Assembly: GCF_051014685.1 (NCBI RefSeq) | Contig: NW_027478402.1 | Location: 496,001 to 560,000, forward strand | Reading direction: 5' to 3' | DNA from: Ptiloglossa arizonensis | Lineage: Eukaryota > Arthropoda > Insecta > Hymenoptera > Colletidae | Length of the DNA: 64,000 nucleotides | Shown: positions 33,040 to 47,250 of the stretch, piece after piece | Position numbering within the stretch: the stretch's first letter is position 1 | How the letters are laid out: every line of letters starts with the position of its first letter | Position numbers and translations under genes: made by a program | The notes under the pieces: generated by a model | What the model was told of the DNA's origin: nothing | Seen by the model: the letters and a program-made list of their open reading frames with translations, nothing else | Database searches by the model: none

Positions 33040-36000
33040 CAGCAGAAGTGCGAAAGTTTGTTGTCTTCTCAACCATTTCTTAGCTTCAAACTCCCACATC
33101 TCGCGAACCGATTGACCAAACCCAAAAATTCCTACTACACCTGAAAGTAGAGACTCGCCCGATTACAACTGTATGTGTATTTTTTCCCTAGGCCATTCTG
33201 GTTAAGCGTTTGGAGCAGCAGAAGTGCGAAAAATTTGTTGCCTTCTCAAGCAGTTCTTAGCTTCAAACTCCCACATCTCGCGAACGGATTGACAAAACCC
33301 AAAAATTCCTACTACATCTGAATGTAGAAACTCGCCCGATTACAAAGGTATGTGTATTTTCTCCCTAGGCCATTCTGGTTAAGCGTTTGGAGCAGCAGAA
33401 TTGCGAAAAGTTTGTTGCCTTCTCAACCATTTCTTAGCTTCAAACTCCCATATCTCGCGAACGGATTGACCAAACCCAAAAATTCCTATTGCGTCTGAAA
33501 GTAGGAACTCGTACGATAACAACGGTATGTGTATTTTTTCCCAAGGCCATTCTGGTTAAGCGTTTGGAGCAGCAGAAGTGCGAAAAATTTTTTGCGTTCT
33601 CAAGCAGTTCTTAGCTTCAAACTCCCATATCTCGCGAACGGATTGACCACACCCAAAAATTCCTGCTGCGCCTGAATGTAGAAACTCGCCCGATTACAAC
33701 GGTATGTGTATTTTTCCCTAGGCCACTCTGGTTAAGCGTTTGGAGCAGCAGAATTGCGAAAAGTTTGTTGTCTTCTCAACCATTTCTTAGATTCAAACTC
33801 CCACATCACGCGAACGGATTGACCAAAACCAAAAATTCCTACTACATCTGAAAGTAGAAACTCTCCCGATTACAAAGGTATGTGTATTTTTTCCCTAGGC
33901 CATTCTGGTTAAGCGTTTGGAGCAGCAGAAGTGCGAAAAATTTGTTGTCTTCTCAACCATTTCTTAGCTTCAAACTCCCATATCTCGCGAACGGATTGAC
34001 CAAACCCAAAAATTCCTATTACATATGAAAGTAGAAGCTCGCCCGATTACAACGGCATGTGTATTTTTCCCTAGGCCATTCTGGTTAAGCGTTTGGAGCA
34101 GCAGAAGTGCGAAAAATTTGTTGCGTTCTCAAGCAGTTCTTAGCTTCAAACTCCCATATCTCGCGAACGGATTGACCACACCCAAAAATTCCTGCTGCGT
34201 CTGAATGTAGAAACTCGCCCGATTACAACGGTATGTGTATTTTATCCCTAGGCTGTTCTGGTTAAGCGTTTGGGGCAGCAGAAGTGCGAAAAATTTGTTG
34301 CCTTCTCAACCGTTTCTTAGCTTCCAACTCCCATATCTCGCGAACGGATTGACCAAACCCAAAAATTTCTATTACATATGAAAGTAGAAGCTCGCCCGAT
34401 TACAACGGCATGTGTATTTTTCCCTAGGCCATTCTGGTTAAGCGTTTGGAGCAGCAGAAGTGCGAAAAATTTCTTGCGTTCTCAAGCAGTTCTTAGCTTC
34501 AAACTCCCATATCTCGCGAACGGATTGACCACACCCAAAAATTCCTGCTGCGTCTGAATGTAGAAACTCGCCCGATTACAACGGTATGTGTATTTTATCC
34601 CTAGGCTGTTCTGGTTAAGCGTTTGGGGCAGCAGAAGTGCGAAAAATTTGTTGCCTTCTCAACCGTTTCTTAGCTTCCAACTCCCATATCTCGCGAACGG
34701 ATTGACCAAACCCAAAAATTTCTATTACATATGAAAGTAGAAGCTCGCCCGATTACAACGGCATGTGTATTCTTCCCTAGGCCATTCTGGTTAAGCGTTT
34801 GGAGCAGCAGAAGTGCGAAAAATTTGTTGCGTTCTCAAGCAGTTCTTAGCTTCAAACTCCCATATCTCGCGAACGGATTGACCACACCCAAAAATTCCTG
34901 CTGCGTCTGAATGTAGAAACTCGCCCGATTACAACGGTATGTGTATTTTTCCCTAGGCCACTCTGGTTAAGCGTTTGGAGCAGCAGAATTGCGAAAAGTT
35001 TGTTGTCTTCTCAACCATTTCTTAGATTCAAACTCCCACATCACGCGAACGGATTGACCAAAACCAAAAATTCCTACTACATCTGAAAGTAGATACTCTC
35101 CCGATTACAAAGGTATGTGTATTTTTTCCCTAGGCCATTCTGGTTAAGCGTTTGGAGCAGCAGAAGTGCGAAAAATTTGTTGTCTTCTCAACCATTTCTT
35201 AGCTTCAAACTCCCATATCTCGCGAACGGATTGACCAAACCCAAAAATTCCTATTACATATGAAAGTAGAAGCTCGCCCGATTACAACGGCATGTGTATT
35301 TTTCCCTAGGCCATTCTGGTTAAGCGTTTGGAGCAGCAGAAGTGCGAAAAATTTGTTGCGTTCTCAAGCAGTTCTTAGCTTCAAACTCCCATATCTCGCG
35401 AACGGATTGACCACACCCAAAAATTCCTGCTGCGTCTGAATGTAGAAACTCGCCCGATTACAACGGTATGTGTATTTTCTCCCTAGGTCATTCTGGTTAA
35501 GCGTTTGAAGCAGCAGAAGTGCGAAAGTTTGTTGTCTTCTCAACCATTTCTTAGCTTCAAACTCCCACATCTCGCGAACCGATTGACCAAACCCAAAAAT
35601 TCCTACTACACCTGAAAGTAGAGACTCGCCCGATTACAACTGTATGTGTATTTTTTCCCTAGGCCATTCTGGTTAAGCGTTTGGAGCAGCAGAAGTGCGA
35701 AAAATTTGTTGCCTTCTCAAGCAGTTCTTAGCTTCAAACTCCCACATCTCGCGAACGGATTGACAAAACCCAAAAATTCCTACTACATCTGAATGTAGAA
35801 ACTCGCCCGATTACAAAGGTATGTGTATTTTCTCCCTAGGCCATTCTGGTTAAGCGTTTGGAGCAGCAGAATTGCGAAAAGTTTGTTGCCTTCTCAACCA
35901 TTTCTTAGCTTCAAACTCCCATATCTCGCGAACGGATTGACCAAACCCAAAAATTCCTATTGCGTCTGAAAGTAGGAACTCGTACGATAACAACGGTATG

Positions 36001-37981
36001 TGTATTTTTTCCCAAGGCCATTCTGGTTAAGCGTTTGGAGCAGCAGAAGTGCGAAAAATTTTTTGCGTTCTCAAGCAGTTCTTAGCTTCAAACTCCCATA
36101 TCTCGCGAACGGATTGACCACACCCAAAAATTCCTGCTGCGCCTGAATGTAGAAACTCGCCCGATTACAACGGTATGTGTATTTTTCCCTAGGCCACTCT
36201 GGTTAAGCGTTTGGAGCAGCAGAATTGCGAAAAGTTTGTTGTCTTCTCAACCATTTCTTAGATTCAAACTCCCACATCACGCGAACGGATTGACCAAAAC
36301 CAAAAATTCCTACTACATCTGAAAGTAGAAACTCTCCCGATTACAAAGGTATGTGTATTTTTTCCCTAGGCCATTCTGGTTAAGCGTTTGGAGCAGCAGA
36401 AGTGCGAAAAATTTGTTGTCTTCTCAACCATTTCTTAGCTTCAAACTCCCATATCTCGCGAACGGATTGACCAAACCCAAAAATTCCTATTACATATGAA
36501 AGTAGAAGCTCGCCCGATTACAACGGCATGTGTATTTTTCCCTAGGCCATTCTGGTTAAGCGTTTGGAGCAGCAGAAGTGCGAAAAATTTGTTGCGTTCT
36601 CAAGCAGTTCTTAGCTTCAAACTCCCATATCTCGCGAACGGATTGACCACACCCAAAAATTCCTGCTGCGTCTGAATGTAGAAACTCGCCCGATTACAAC
36701 GGTATGTGTATTTTATCCCTAGGCTGTTCTGGTTAAGCGTTTGGGGCAGCAGAAGTGCGAAAAATTTGTTGCCTTCTCAACCGTTTCTTAGCTTCCAACT
36801 CCCATATCTCGCGAACGGATTGACCAAACCCAAAAATTTCTATTACATATGAAAGTAGAAGCTCGCCCGATTACAACGGCATGTGTATTTTTCCCTAGGC
36901 CAATCTGGTTAAGCGTTTGGAGCAGCAGAAGTGCGAAAAATTTCTTGCGTTCTCAAGCAGTTCTTAGCTTCAAACTCCCATATCTCGCGAACGGATTGAC
37001 CACACCCAAAAATTCCTGCTGCGTCTGAATGTAGAAACTCGCCCGATTACAACGGTATGTGTATTTTATCCCTAGGCTGTTCTGGTTAAGCGTTTGGGGC
37101 AGCAGAAGTGCGAAAAATTTGTTGCCTTCTCAACCGTTTCTTAGCTTCCAACTCCCATATCTCGCGAACGGATTGACCAAACCCAAAAATTTCTATTACA
37201 TATGAAAGTAGAAGCTCGCCCGATTACAACGGCATGTGTATTCTTCCCTAGGCCATTCTGGTTAAGCGTTTGGAGCAGCAGAAGTGCGAAAAATTTGTTG
37301 CGTTCTCAAGCAGTTCTTAGCTTCAAACTCCCATATCTCGCGAACGGATTGACCACACCCAAAAATTCCTGCTGCGTCTGAATGTAGAAACTCGCCCGAT
37401 TACAACGGTATGTGTATTTTTCCCTAGGCCACTCTGGTTAAGCGTTTGGAGCAGCAGAATTGCGAAAAGTTTGTTGTCTTCTCAACCATTTCTTAGATTC
37501 AAACTCCCACATCACGCGAACGGATTGACCAAAACCAAAAATTCCTACTACATCTGAAAGTAGATACTCTCCCGATTACAAAGGTATGTGTATTTTTTCC
37601 CTAGGCCATTCTGGTTAAGCGTTTGGAGCAGCAGAAGTGCGAAAAATTTGTTGTCTTCTCAACCATTTCTTAGCTTCAAACTCCCATATCTCGCGAACGG
37701 ATTGACCAAACCCAAAAATTCCTATTACATATGAAAGTAGAAGCTCGCCCGATTACAACGGCATGTGTATTTTTCCCTAGGCCATTCTGGTTAAGCGTTT
37801 GGAGCAGCAGAAGTGCGAAAAATTTGTTGCGTTCTCAAGCAGTTCTTAGCTTCAAACTCCCATATCTCGCGAACGGATTGACCACACCCAAAAATTCCTG
37901 CTGCGTCTGAATGTAGAAACTCGCCCGATTACAACGGTATGTGTATTTTATCCCTAGGCTGTTCTGGTTAAGCGTTTGGGG
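33040..37981. repeat. Higher-order repeat, 14 monomers (2,471 bp), two tandem copies
   Basis: Copy 1 is about 33,040-35,510 and copy 2 about 35,511-37,981. Markers at a step of 2,471 include CGAAAGTTTG (33,051 and 35,522) and CCAAGGCC (33,541 and 36,012). The only difference I noticed is CCAATCTGG at 36,901 for CCATTCTGG. The junction at about 35,480-35,520 is a chimeric monomer joining a CCTAGGTCATTC left part to a GCGAAAGTTTG right part. Compared with 22,630-23,690, six monomers are missing after 33,570. Confidence 0.9.
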
Positions 37982-40900
37982 CAGCAGAAGTGCGAAAAAT
38001 TTGTTGGCTTCTCAACCGTTTCTTAGCTTCCAGCTCCCATATCTCGCGAACGGATTGACCAAACCCAAAAATTTCTATTACATATGAAAGTAGAAGCTCG
38101 CCCGATTACAACGGCATGTGTATTTTTCCCTAGGCCATTCTGGTTAAGCGTTTGGAGCAGCAGAAGTGCGAAAAATTTGTTGTTTTCTCAACCACATCTT
38201 AGCTTCAAACTCCCACATCTCGCGAACGGATTGACCAAACCCAAAAATTCCTACTACATCTGAAAGTAGAAACTCTCCCGATTACAAAGGTATGTGTATT
38301 TTTTCCCTAGGCCATTCTGGTTAAGCGTTTGGAGCAGCAGAAGTGCGAAAAATTTGTTGCCTTCTCAACCATTTCTTAGCTTCAAACTCCCACATCTCGC
38401 GAACGGATTGACAAAACCCAAAAATTCCTACTACATCTGAATGTAGAAACTCGCCCGATTACAACGGTATGTGTATTTTCTCCCTAGGCCATTCTGGTTA
38501 AGCATTTGGAGCAGCAGAATTGCGAAAAGTTTGTTGCCTTCTCAACCATTTCTTAGCTTCAAACTCCCATATCTCGCGAACGGATTGACCAAACCCAAAA
38601 ATTCCTGATGCGTCTGAATGTAGAAACTCGCCCGATTACAACGGTATGTGTATTTTTTCCCTAGGCCATTCTGGTTAAGCGTTTGGAGCAGCAGAACTGC
38701 GAAAAATTTTTTGCCTTCTCAACCATTTCTTGGCTTCAAACTCCAATATCTCGCGAACGGATTGACCTAACCCAAAAATTCCTACTGCATCTGAAAGTAG
38801 AAACTCGCCCGATTACAGCGGTATGTGTATTTTTTCCCTAGGCCATTCTGGTTAAGCGTTTGGAGCAGCAGAATTGCGAAAAATTTTTTGCCTTCTCAAC
38901 CATTTCTTGGCTTCAAACTCCCATATCTCGCGAACGGATTGACCTAACCCAAAAATTCCTGTTGCATCTGAAAGTAGAAACTCGCCCGATTACAACGGTA
39001 TGTGTATTTTCTCCCAAGGCCATTCTGGTTAAGCGTTTGGAGCAGCAGAAGTGCGAAAAATTTGTTGTCTTCTCAACCATTTCTTTGCTTCAAACTCCCA
39101 TATCTCGCGAACGGATTGACCTAACCCAAAAATTCCTGTTGCGTCTGAAAGTAGAAACTCGCCCGATTACAACGGTATGTGTATTTTTTCCCTAGGCCGT
39201 TCTGGTTAAGCGTTAGGAGCAGCAGAATTGCGAAAAATTTTTTGCCTTCTCAACCATTTCTTGGCTTCAAACTCCCATATCTCGCGAACGGATTGACCTA
39301 ACCCAAAAATTCCTGCTGCATCTGAAAGTATAAACTCGCCCGATTACAACGGTATGTGTATTTTTCCCTAGGCCATTCTGGTTAAGCGTTTGGAGCAGCA
39401 GAATTGCGAAAAATTTTTTGCCTTCTCAACCATTTCTTGGATTCAAACTCCCATATCTCGGGAACGGATTGACCTAACCCAAAAATTCCTACTGCATCTG
39501 AAAGTAGAAACCCGCCCGATTACAACGGTTTGTGTATTTTTTCCCTAGGCCATTCTGTTTAAGCGTTTGGAGCAGCAGAAGTGCGAAAAATTTGTTGCGT
39601 TCTCAAGCAGTTCTTAGCTTCAAACTCCCATATCTCGCGAACGGATTGACCACACCCAAAAATTCCTGCTGCGTCTGAATGTAGAAACTCGCCCGATTAC
39701 AACGGTATGTGTATTTTATCCCTAGGCTGTTCTGGTTAAGCGTTTGGGGCAGCAGAAGTGCGAAAAATTTGTTGCCTTCTCAACCGTTTCTTAGCTTCCA
39801 ACTCCCATATCTCGCGAACGGATTGACCAAACCCAAAAATTTCTATTACATATGAAAGTAGAAGCTCGCCCGATTACAACGGCACGTGTATTTTTCCCTA
39901 GGCCATTCTGGTTAAGCGTTTGGAGCAGCAGAAGTGCGAAAAATTTGTTGCGTTCTCAAGCAGTTCTTAGCTTCAAACTCCCATATCTCGCGAACGGATT
40001 GACCACACCCAAAAATTCCTGCTGCGTCTGAATGTAGAAACTCGCCCGATTACAAAGGTATGTGTATTTTTCCCTAGGCCACTCTGGTTAAGCGTTTGGA
40101 GCAGCAGAATTGCGAAAAGTTTGTTGTCTTCTCAACCATTTCTTAGATTCAAACTCCCACATCACGCGAACGGATTGACCAAAACCAAAAATTCCTACTA
40201 CATCTGAAAGTAGAAACTCTCCCGATTACAAAGGTATGTGTATTTTTTCCCTAGGCCATTCTGGTTAAGCGTTTGGAGCAGCAGAAGTGCGAAAAATTTG
40301 TTGTCTTCTCAACCATTTCTTAGCTTCAAACTCCCATATCTCGCGAACGGATTGACCAAACCTAAAAATTCCTATTACATATGAAAGTAGAAGCTCGCCC
40401 GATTACAACGGCATGTGTATTTTTCCCTAGGCCATTCTGGTTAAGCGTTTGGAGCAGCAGAAGTGCGAAAAATTTGTTGCGTTCTCAAGCAGTTCTTAGC
40501 TTCAAACTCCCATATCTCGCGAACGGATTGACCACACCCAAAAATTCCTGCTGCGTCTGAATGTAGAAACTCGCCCGATTACAACGGTATGTGTATTTTA
40601 TCCCTAGGCTGTTCTGGTTAAGCGTTTGGGGCAGCAGAAGTGCGAAAAATTTGTTGCCTTCTCAACCGTTTCTTAGCTTCCAACTCCCATATCTCGCGAA
40701 CGGATTGACCAAACCCAAAAATTTCTATTACATATGAAAGTAGAAGCTCGCCCGAATACAACGGCATGTGTATTTTTCCCTAGGCCATTCTGGTTAAGCG
40801 TTTGGAGCAGCAGAAGTGCGAAAAATTTGTTGTTTTCTCAACCACATCTTAGCTTCAAACTCCCACATCTCGCGAACGGATTGACCAAACCCAAAAATTC

Positions 40901-42720
40901 CTACTACATCTGAAAGTAGAAACTCGCCAGGTTACAACGGTATGTGTATTTTTTCCCTAGGCCATTCTGGTTAAGCGATTGGAGCAGCAGATGTGCGAAA
41001 AATTTGTTTTCTTCTCAACAATTTCTTAGCTTCAAACTCCCATATCTCGCGAACGGATTGACCACACCCAAAAATTCCTACTACATCTGAAAGTAGAAAC
41101 TCTCCCGATTACAAAGGTATGTGTATTTTTTCCCTAGGCCATTCTGGTTAAGCCTTTGGAGCAGCAGAAGTGCGAAAAATTTGTTGCCTTCTCAACCATT
41201 TCTTAGCTTCAAACTCCCACATCTCGCGAACGGATTGACAAAACCCAAAAATTCCTACTACATCTGAATGTAGAAACTCGCCCGATTACAACGGTATGTG
41301 TATTTTCTCCCTAGGCCATTCTGGTTAAGCATTTGGAGCAGCAGAATTGCGAAAAGTTTGTTGCCTTCTCAACCATTTCTTAGCTTCAAACTCCCATATC
41401 TCGCGAACGGATTGACCAAACCCAAAAATTCCTGCTGCGTCTGAATGTAGAAACTCGCCCGATTACAACGGTACGTGTATTTTTCCCTAGGCCACTCTGG
41501 TTAAGCGTTTGGAGCAGCAGAATTGCGAAAAATTTGTTGTCTTCTCAACCATTTCTTAGATTCAAACTCCCACATCTCGCGAACGGATTGACCAAACCCA
41601 AAAATTCCTACTACATCTGAAAGTAGCAACTCGCCCGATTACAAAGGTATGTGTATTTTTTCCGTAGTCCTTTCTGGTTAAGCGTTTGGAGCAGCAGAAA
41701 TGCGCAAAATTTGTTGTCGTCTCAACCATTTCTTAGCTTCAAACAGCCGCATCTCGCGAACGGATTGACCAAACCGAAAAATTCCTACTATATCTGAAAG
41801 TAGGAACTCGCCCGATTACAAAGGTATGTGTATTTTTTCACTAGCACATTCTTCTTAAGCGTTTGGAGCAGCAGAAGTGCGAAAAATTTGGTGCCTTCTC
41901 AAGCATTTCTTAGCTTCAAACTCCCATATCTTTCGAACGGATTGACCAAACCCAAAAGTTCCTGCTGCGTCTGAATGTAGAATCTCGCCCGATTACAAAG
42001 GTATGTGTATTTTTTCACTAGGCCATTCTGATTAAGCGTTTGGAGCAAGTGAAGTGTGAAAAATTTGTTGCCTTCTCAAGCGTTTCTTAGCTTCAAACTC
42101 CCATATCTCGCGAACGGATTGACCTAACCCAAAAATTCCTGTTGCATCTGAATGTAGAAACTCGCCCGATTACAACGGTATGTGTATTTTATCCCTAGGC
42201 TGTTCTGGTTAAGCGTTTGGGGCAGCAGAAGTGCGAAAAATTTGTTGCCTTCTCAACCGTTTCTTAGCTTCCAACTCCCATATCTCGCGAACGGATTGAC
42301 CAAACCCAAAAATTTCTATTACATATGAAAGTAGAAGCTCGCCCGATTACAACGGCATGTGTATTCTTCCCTAGGCCATTCTGGTTAAGCGTTTGGAGCA
42401 GCAGAAGTGCGAAAAATTTGTTGCGTTCTCAAGCAGTTCTTAGCTTCAAACTCCCATATCTCGCGAACGGATTGACCACACCCAAAAATTCCTGCTGCGT
42501 CTGAATGTAGAAACTCGCCCGATTACAACGGTATGTGTATTTTATCCCTAGGCTGTTCTGGTTAAGCGTTTGGGGCAGCAGAAGTGCGAAAAATTTGTTG
42601 CCTTCTCAACCGTTTCTTAGCTTCCAACTCCCATATCTCGCGAACGGATTGACCAAACCCAAAAATTTCTATTACATATGAAAGTAGAAGCTCGCCCGAT
42701 TACAACGGCATGTGTATTCT
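37598..42720. repeat. Higher-order repeat of 29 monomers (5,123 bp), copy 2
   Basis: It matches 42,721-47,250 at offset 5,123 and 25,243-30,365 at offset 12,355-12,358. The rare markers TTCCGTAGTCC, CAGCCGCATC and TCTTTCGAAC lie at about 41,657-41,935. It contains a type B module at 38,676-39,559. Its first 380 bases overlap the end of the 14-mer block, because the two HORs share monomers. Confidence 0.9.
38676..39559. repeat. Type B five-monomer module, copy 3 (884 bp)
   Basis: Offset 12,355 from copy 2, with the same order AACTGCG, AATTGCG/CCCAAGG, TTTGCTTC, GTTAGGAGC/GTATAAACTC, GGATTC/CTCGGGAAC. I saw no differences from copy 2. Confidence 0.9.
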
Positions 42721-45700
42721 TCCCTAGGCCATTCTGGTTAAGCGTTTGGAGCAGCAGAAGTGCGAAAAATTTGTTGTCTTCTCAACCATTTCTTAGCTTC
42801 AAACTCCCATATCTCGCGAACGGATTGACCAAACCCAAAAATTCCTATTACATATGAAAGTAGAAGCTCGCCCGATTACAACGGCATGTGTATTTTTCCC
42901 TAGGCCATTCTGGTTAAGCGTTTGGAGCAGCAGAAGTGCGAAAAATTTGTTGCGTTCTCAAGCAGTTCTTAGCTTCAAACTCCCATATCTCGCGAACGGA
43001 TTGACCACACCCAAAAATTCCTGCTGCGTCTGAATGTAGAAACTCGCCCGATTACAACGGTATGTGTATTTTATCCCTAGGCTGTTCTGGTTAAGCGTTT
43101 GGGGCAGCAGAAGTGCGAAAAATTTGTTGGCTTCTCAACCGTTTCTTAGCTTCCAGCTCCCATATCTCGCGAACGGATTGACCAAACCCAAAAATTTCTA
43201 TTACATATGAAAGTAGAAGCTCGCCCGATTACAACGGCATGTGTATTTTTCCCTAGGCCATTCTGGTTAAGCGTTTGGAGCAGCAGAAGTGCGAAAAATT
43301 TGTTGTTTTCTCAACCACATCTTAGCTTCAAACTCCCACATCTCGCGAACGGATTGACCAAACCCAAAAATTCCTACTACATCTGAAAGTAGAAACTCTC
43401 CCGATTACAAAGGTATGTGTATTTTTTCCCTAGGCCATTCTGGTTAAGCGTTTGGAGCACCAGAAGTGCGAAAAATTTGTTGCCTTCTCAACCATTTCTT
43501 AGCTTCAAACTCCCATATCTCGCGAACGGATTGACAAAACCCAAAAATTCCTACTACATCTGAATGTAGAAACTCGCCCGATTACAACGGTATGTGTATT
43601 TTCTCCCTAGGCCATTCTGGTTAAGCATTTGGAGCAGCAGAATTGCGAAAAGTTTGTTGCCTTCTCAACCATTTCTTAGCTTCAAACTCCCATATCTCGC
43701 GAACGGATTGACCAAACCCAAAAATTCCTGATGCGTCTGAATGTAGAAACTCGCCCGATTACAACGGTATGTGTATTTTTTCCCTAGGCCATTCTGGTTA
43801 AGCGTTTGGAGCAGCAGAACTGCGAAAAATTTTTTGCCTTCTCAACCATTTCTTGGCTTCAAACTCCAATATCTCGCGAACGGATTGACCTAACCCAAAA
43901 ATTCCTACTGCATCTGAAAGTAGAAACTCGCCCGATTACAGCGGTATGTGTATTTTTTCCCTAGGCCATTCTGGTTAAGTGTTTGGAGCAGCAGAATTGC
44001 GAAAAATTTTTTGCCTTCTCAACCATTTCTTGGCTTCAAACTCCCATATCTCGCGAACGGATTGACCTAACCCAAAAATTCCTGTTGCATCTGAAAGTAG
44101 AAACTCGCCCGATTACAACGGTATGTGTATTTTCTCCCAAGGCCATTCTGGTTAAGCGTTTGGAGCAGCAGAAGTGCGAAAAATTTGTTGTCTTCTCAAC
44201 CATTTCTTTGCTTCAAACTCCCATATCTCGCGAACGGATTGACCTAACCCAAAAATTCCTGTTGCGTCTGAAAGTAGAAACTCGCCCGATTACAACGGTA
44301 TGTGTATTTTTTCCCTAGGCCGTTCTGGTTAAGCGTTAGGAGCAGCAGAATTGCGAAAAATTTTTTGCCTTCTCAACCATTTCTTGGCTTCAAACTCCCA
44401 TATCTCGCGAACGGATTGACCTAACCCAAAAATTCCTACTGCATCTGAAAGTATAAACTCGCCCGATTACAACGGTATGTGTATTTTTCCCTAGGCCATT
44501 CTGGTTAAGCGTTTGGAGCAGCAGAATTGCGAAAAATTTTTTGCCTTCTCAACCATTTCTTGGATTCAAACTCCCATATCTCGGGAACGGATTGACCTAA
44601 CCCAAAAATTCCTACTGCATCTGAAACTAGAAACCCGCCCGATTACAACGGTTTGTGTATTTTTTCCCTAGGCCATTCTGTTTAAGCGTTTGGAGCAGCA
44701 GAAGTGCGAAAAATTTGTTGCGTTCTCAAGCAGTTCTTAGCTTCAAACTCCCATATCTCGCGAACGGATTGACCACACCCAAAAATTCCTGCTGCGTCTG
44801 AATGTAGAAACTCGCCCGATTACAACGGTATGTGTATTTTATCCCTAGGCTGTTCTGGTTAAGCGTTTGGGGCAGCAGAAGTGCGAAAAATTTGTTGCCT
44901 TCGAAACCGTTTCTTAGCTTCCAACTCCCATATCTCGCGAACGGATTGACCAAACCCAAAAATTTCTATTACATATGAAAGTAGAAGCTCGCCCGATTAC
45001 AACGGCACGTGTGTTTTTCCCTAGGCCATTCTGGTTAAGCGTTTGGAGCAGCAGAAGTGCGAAAAATTTGTTGCGTTCTCAAGCAGTTCTTAGCTTCAAA
45101 CTCCCATATCTCGCGAACGGATTGACCACACCCAAAAATTCCTGCTGCGTCTGAATGTAGAAACTCGCCCGATTACAAAGGTATGTGTATTTTTCCCTAG
45201 GCCACTCTGGTTAAGCGTTTGGAGCAGCAGAATTGCGAAAAGTTTGTTGTCTTCTCAACCATTTCTTAGATTCAAACTCCCACATCACGCGAACGGATTG
45301 ACCAAAACCAAAAATTCCTACTACATCTGAAAGTAGAAACTCTCCCGATTACAAAGGTATGTGTATTTTTTCCCTAGGCCATTCTGGTTAAGCGTTTGGA
45401 GCAGCAGAAGTGCGAAAAATTTGTTGTCTTCTCAACCATTTCTTAGCTTCAAACTCCCATATCTCGCGAACGGATTGACCAAACCTAAAAATTCCTATTA
45501 CATATGAAAGTAGAAGCTCGCCCGATTACAACGGCATGTGTATTTTTCCCTAGGCCATTCTGGTTAAGCGTTTGGAGCAGCAGAAGTGCGAAAAATTTGT
45601 TGCGTTCTCAAGCAGTTCTTAGCTTCAAACTCCCATATCTCGCGAACGGATTGACCACACCCAAAAATTCCTGCTGCGTCTGAATGTAGAAACTCGCCCG

Positions 45701-47250
45701 ATTACAACGGTATGTGTATTTTATCCCTAGGCTGTTCTGGTTAAGCGTTTGGGGCAGCAGAAGTGCGAAAAATTTGTTGCCTTCTCAACCGTTTCTTAGC
45801 TTCCAACTCCCATATCTCGCGAACGGATTGACCAAACCCAAAAATTTCTATTACATATGAAAGTAGAAGCTCGCCCGAATACAACGGCATGTGTATTTTT
45901 CCCTAGGCCATTCTGGTTAAGCGTTTGGAGCAGCAGAAGTGCGAAAAATTTGTTGTTTTCTCAACCACATCTTAGCTTCAAACTCCCACATCTCGCGAAC
46001 GGATTGACCAAACCCAAAAATTCCTACTACATCTGAAAGTAGAAACTCGCCAGGTTACAACGGTATGTGTATTTTTTCCCTAGGCCATTCTGGTTAAGCG
46101 ATTGGAGCAGCAGATGTGCGAAAAATTTGTTTTCTTCTCAACAATTTCTTAGCTTCAAACTCCCATATCTCGCGAACGGATTGACCACACCCAAAAATTC
46201 CTACTACATCTGAAAGTAGAAACTCTCCCGATTACAAAGGTATGTGTATTTTTTCCCTAGGCCATTCTGGTTAAGCCTTTGGAGCAGCAGAAGTGCGAAA
46301 AATTTGTTGCCTTCTCAACCATTTCTTAGCTTCAAACTCCCACATCTCGCGAACGGATTGACAAAACCCAAAAATTCCTACTACATCTGAATGTAGAAAC
46401 TCGCCCGATTACAACGGTATGTGTATTTTCTCCCTAGGCCATTCTGGTTAAGCATTTGGAGCAGCAGAATTGCGAAAAGTTTGTTGCCTTCTCAACCATT
46501 TCTTAGCTTCAAACTCCCATATCTCGCGAACGGATTGACCAAACCCAAAAATTCCTGCTGCGTCTGAATGTAGAAACTCGCCCGATTACAACGGTACGTG
46601 TATTTTTCCCTAGGCCACTCTGGTTAAGCGTTTGGAACAGCAGAATTGCGAAAAATTTGTTGTCTTCTCAACCATTTCTTAGATTCAAACTCCCACATCT
46701 CGCGAACGGATTGACCAAACCCAAAAATTCCTACTACATCTGAAAGTAGCAACTCGCCCGATTACAAAGGTATGTGTATTTTTTCCGTAGTCCTTTCTGG
46801 TTAAGCGTTTGGAGCAGCAGAAATGCGCAAAATTTGTTGTCGTCTCAACCATTTCTTAGCTTCAAACAGCCGCATCTCGCGAACGGATTGACCAAACCGA
46901 AAAATTCCTACTATATCTGAAAGTAGGAACTCGCCCGATTACAAAGGTATGTGTATTTTTTCACTAGCACATTCTTCTTAAGCGTTTGGAGCAGCAGAAG
47001 TGCGAAAAATTTGGTGCCTTCTCAAGCATTTCTTAGCTTCAAACTCCCATATCTTTCGAACGGATTGACCAAACCCAAAAGTTCCTGCTGCGTCTGAATG
47101 TAGAATCTCGCCCGATTACAAAGGTATGTGTATTTTTTCACTAGGCCATTCTGATTAAGCGTTTGGAGCAAGTGAAGTGTGAAAAATTTGTTGCCTTCTC
47201 AAGCGTTTCTTAGCTTCAAACTCCCATATCTCGCGAACGGATTGACCTAA
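42721..47250. repeat. Higher-order repeat of 29 monomers, copy 3, truncated (about 4.53 kb)
   Basis: It follows copy 2 with about ten substitutions in 4.5 kb, for example GAGCACCAG (43,458), TAAGTGTTT (43,978), GAAACTAG (44,627), TTCGAAACC (44,901), GTGTGTTTTT (45,010) and GGAACAGC (46,635). It ends at about 47,250, where the expected GAATGTAG/TTTTATCC monomer is replaced by GAAAGTAG/TTCTCCCAAGG. About 590 bp of the 5,123-bp unit are missing. Confidence 0.88.
43799..44682. repeat. Type B five-monomer module, copy 4 (884 bp)
   Basis: Offset 5,123 from copy 3. Substitutions include TAAGTG at the start of monomer 2 and GAAACTAG in monomer 5. Confidence 0.9.
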
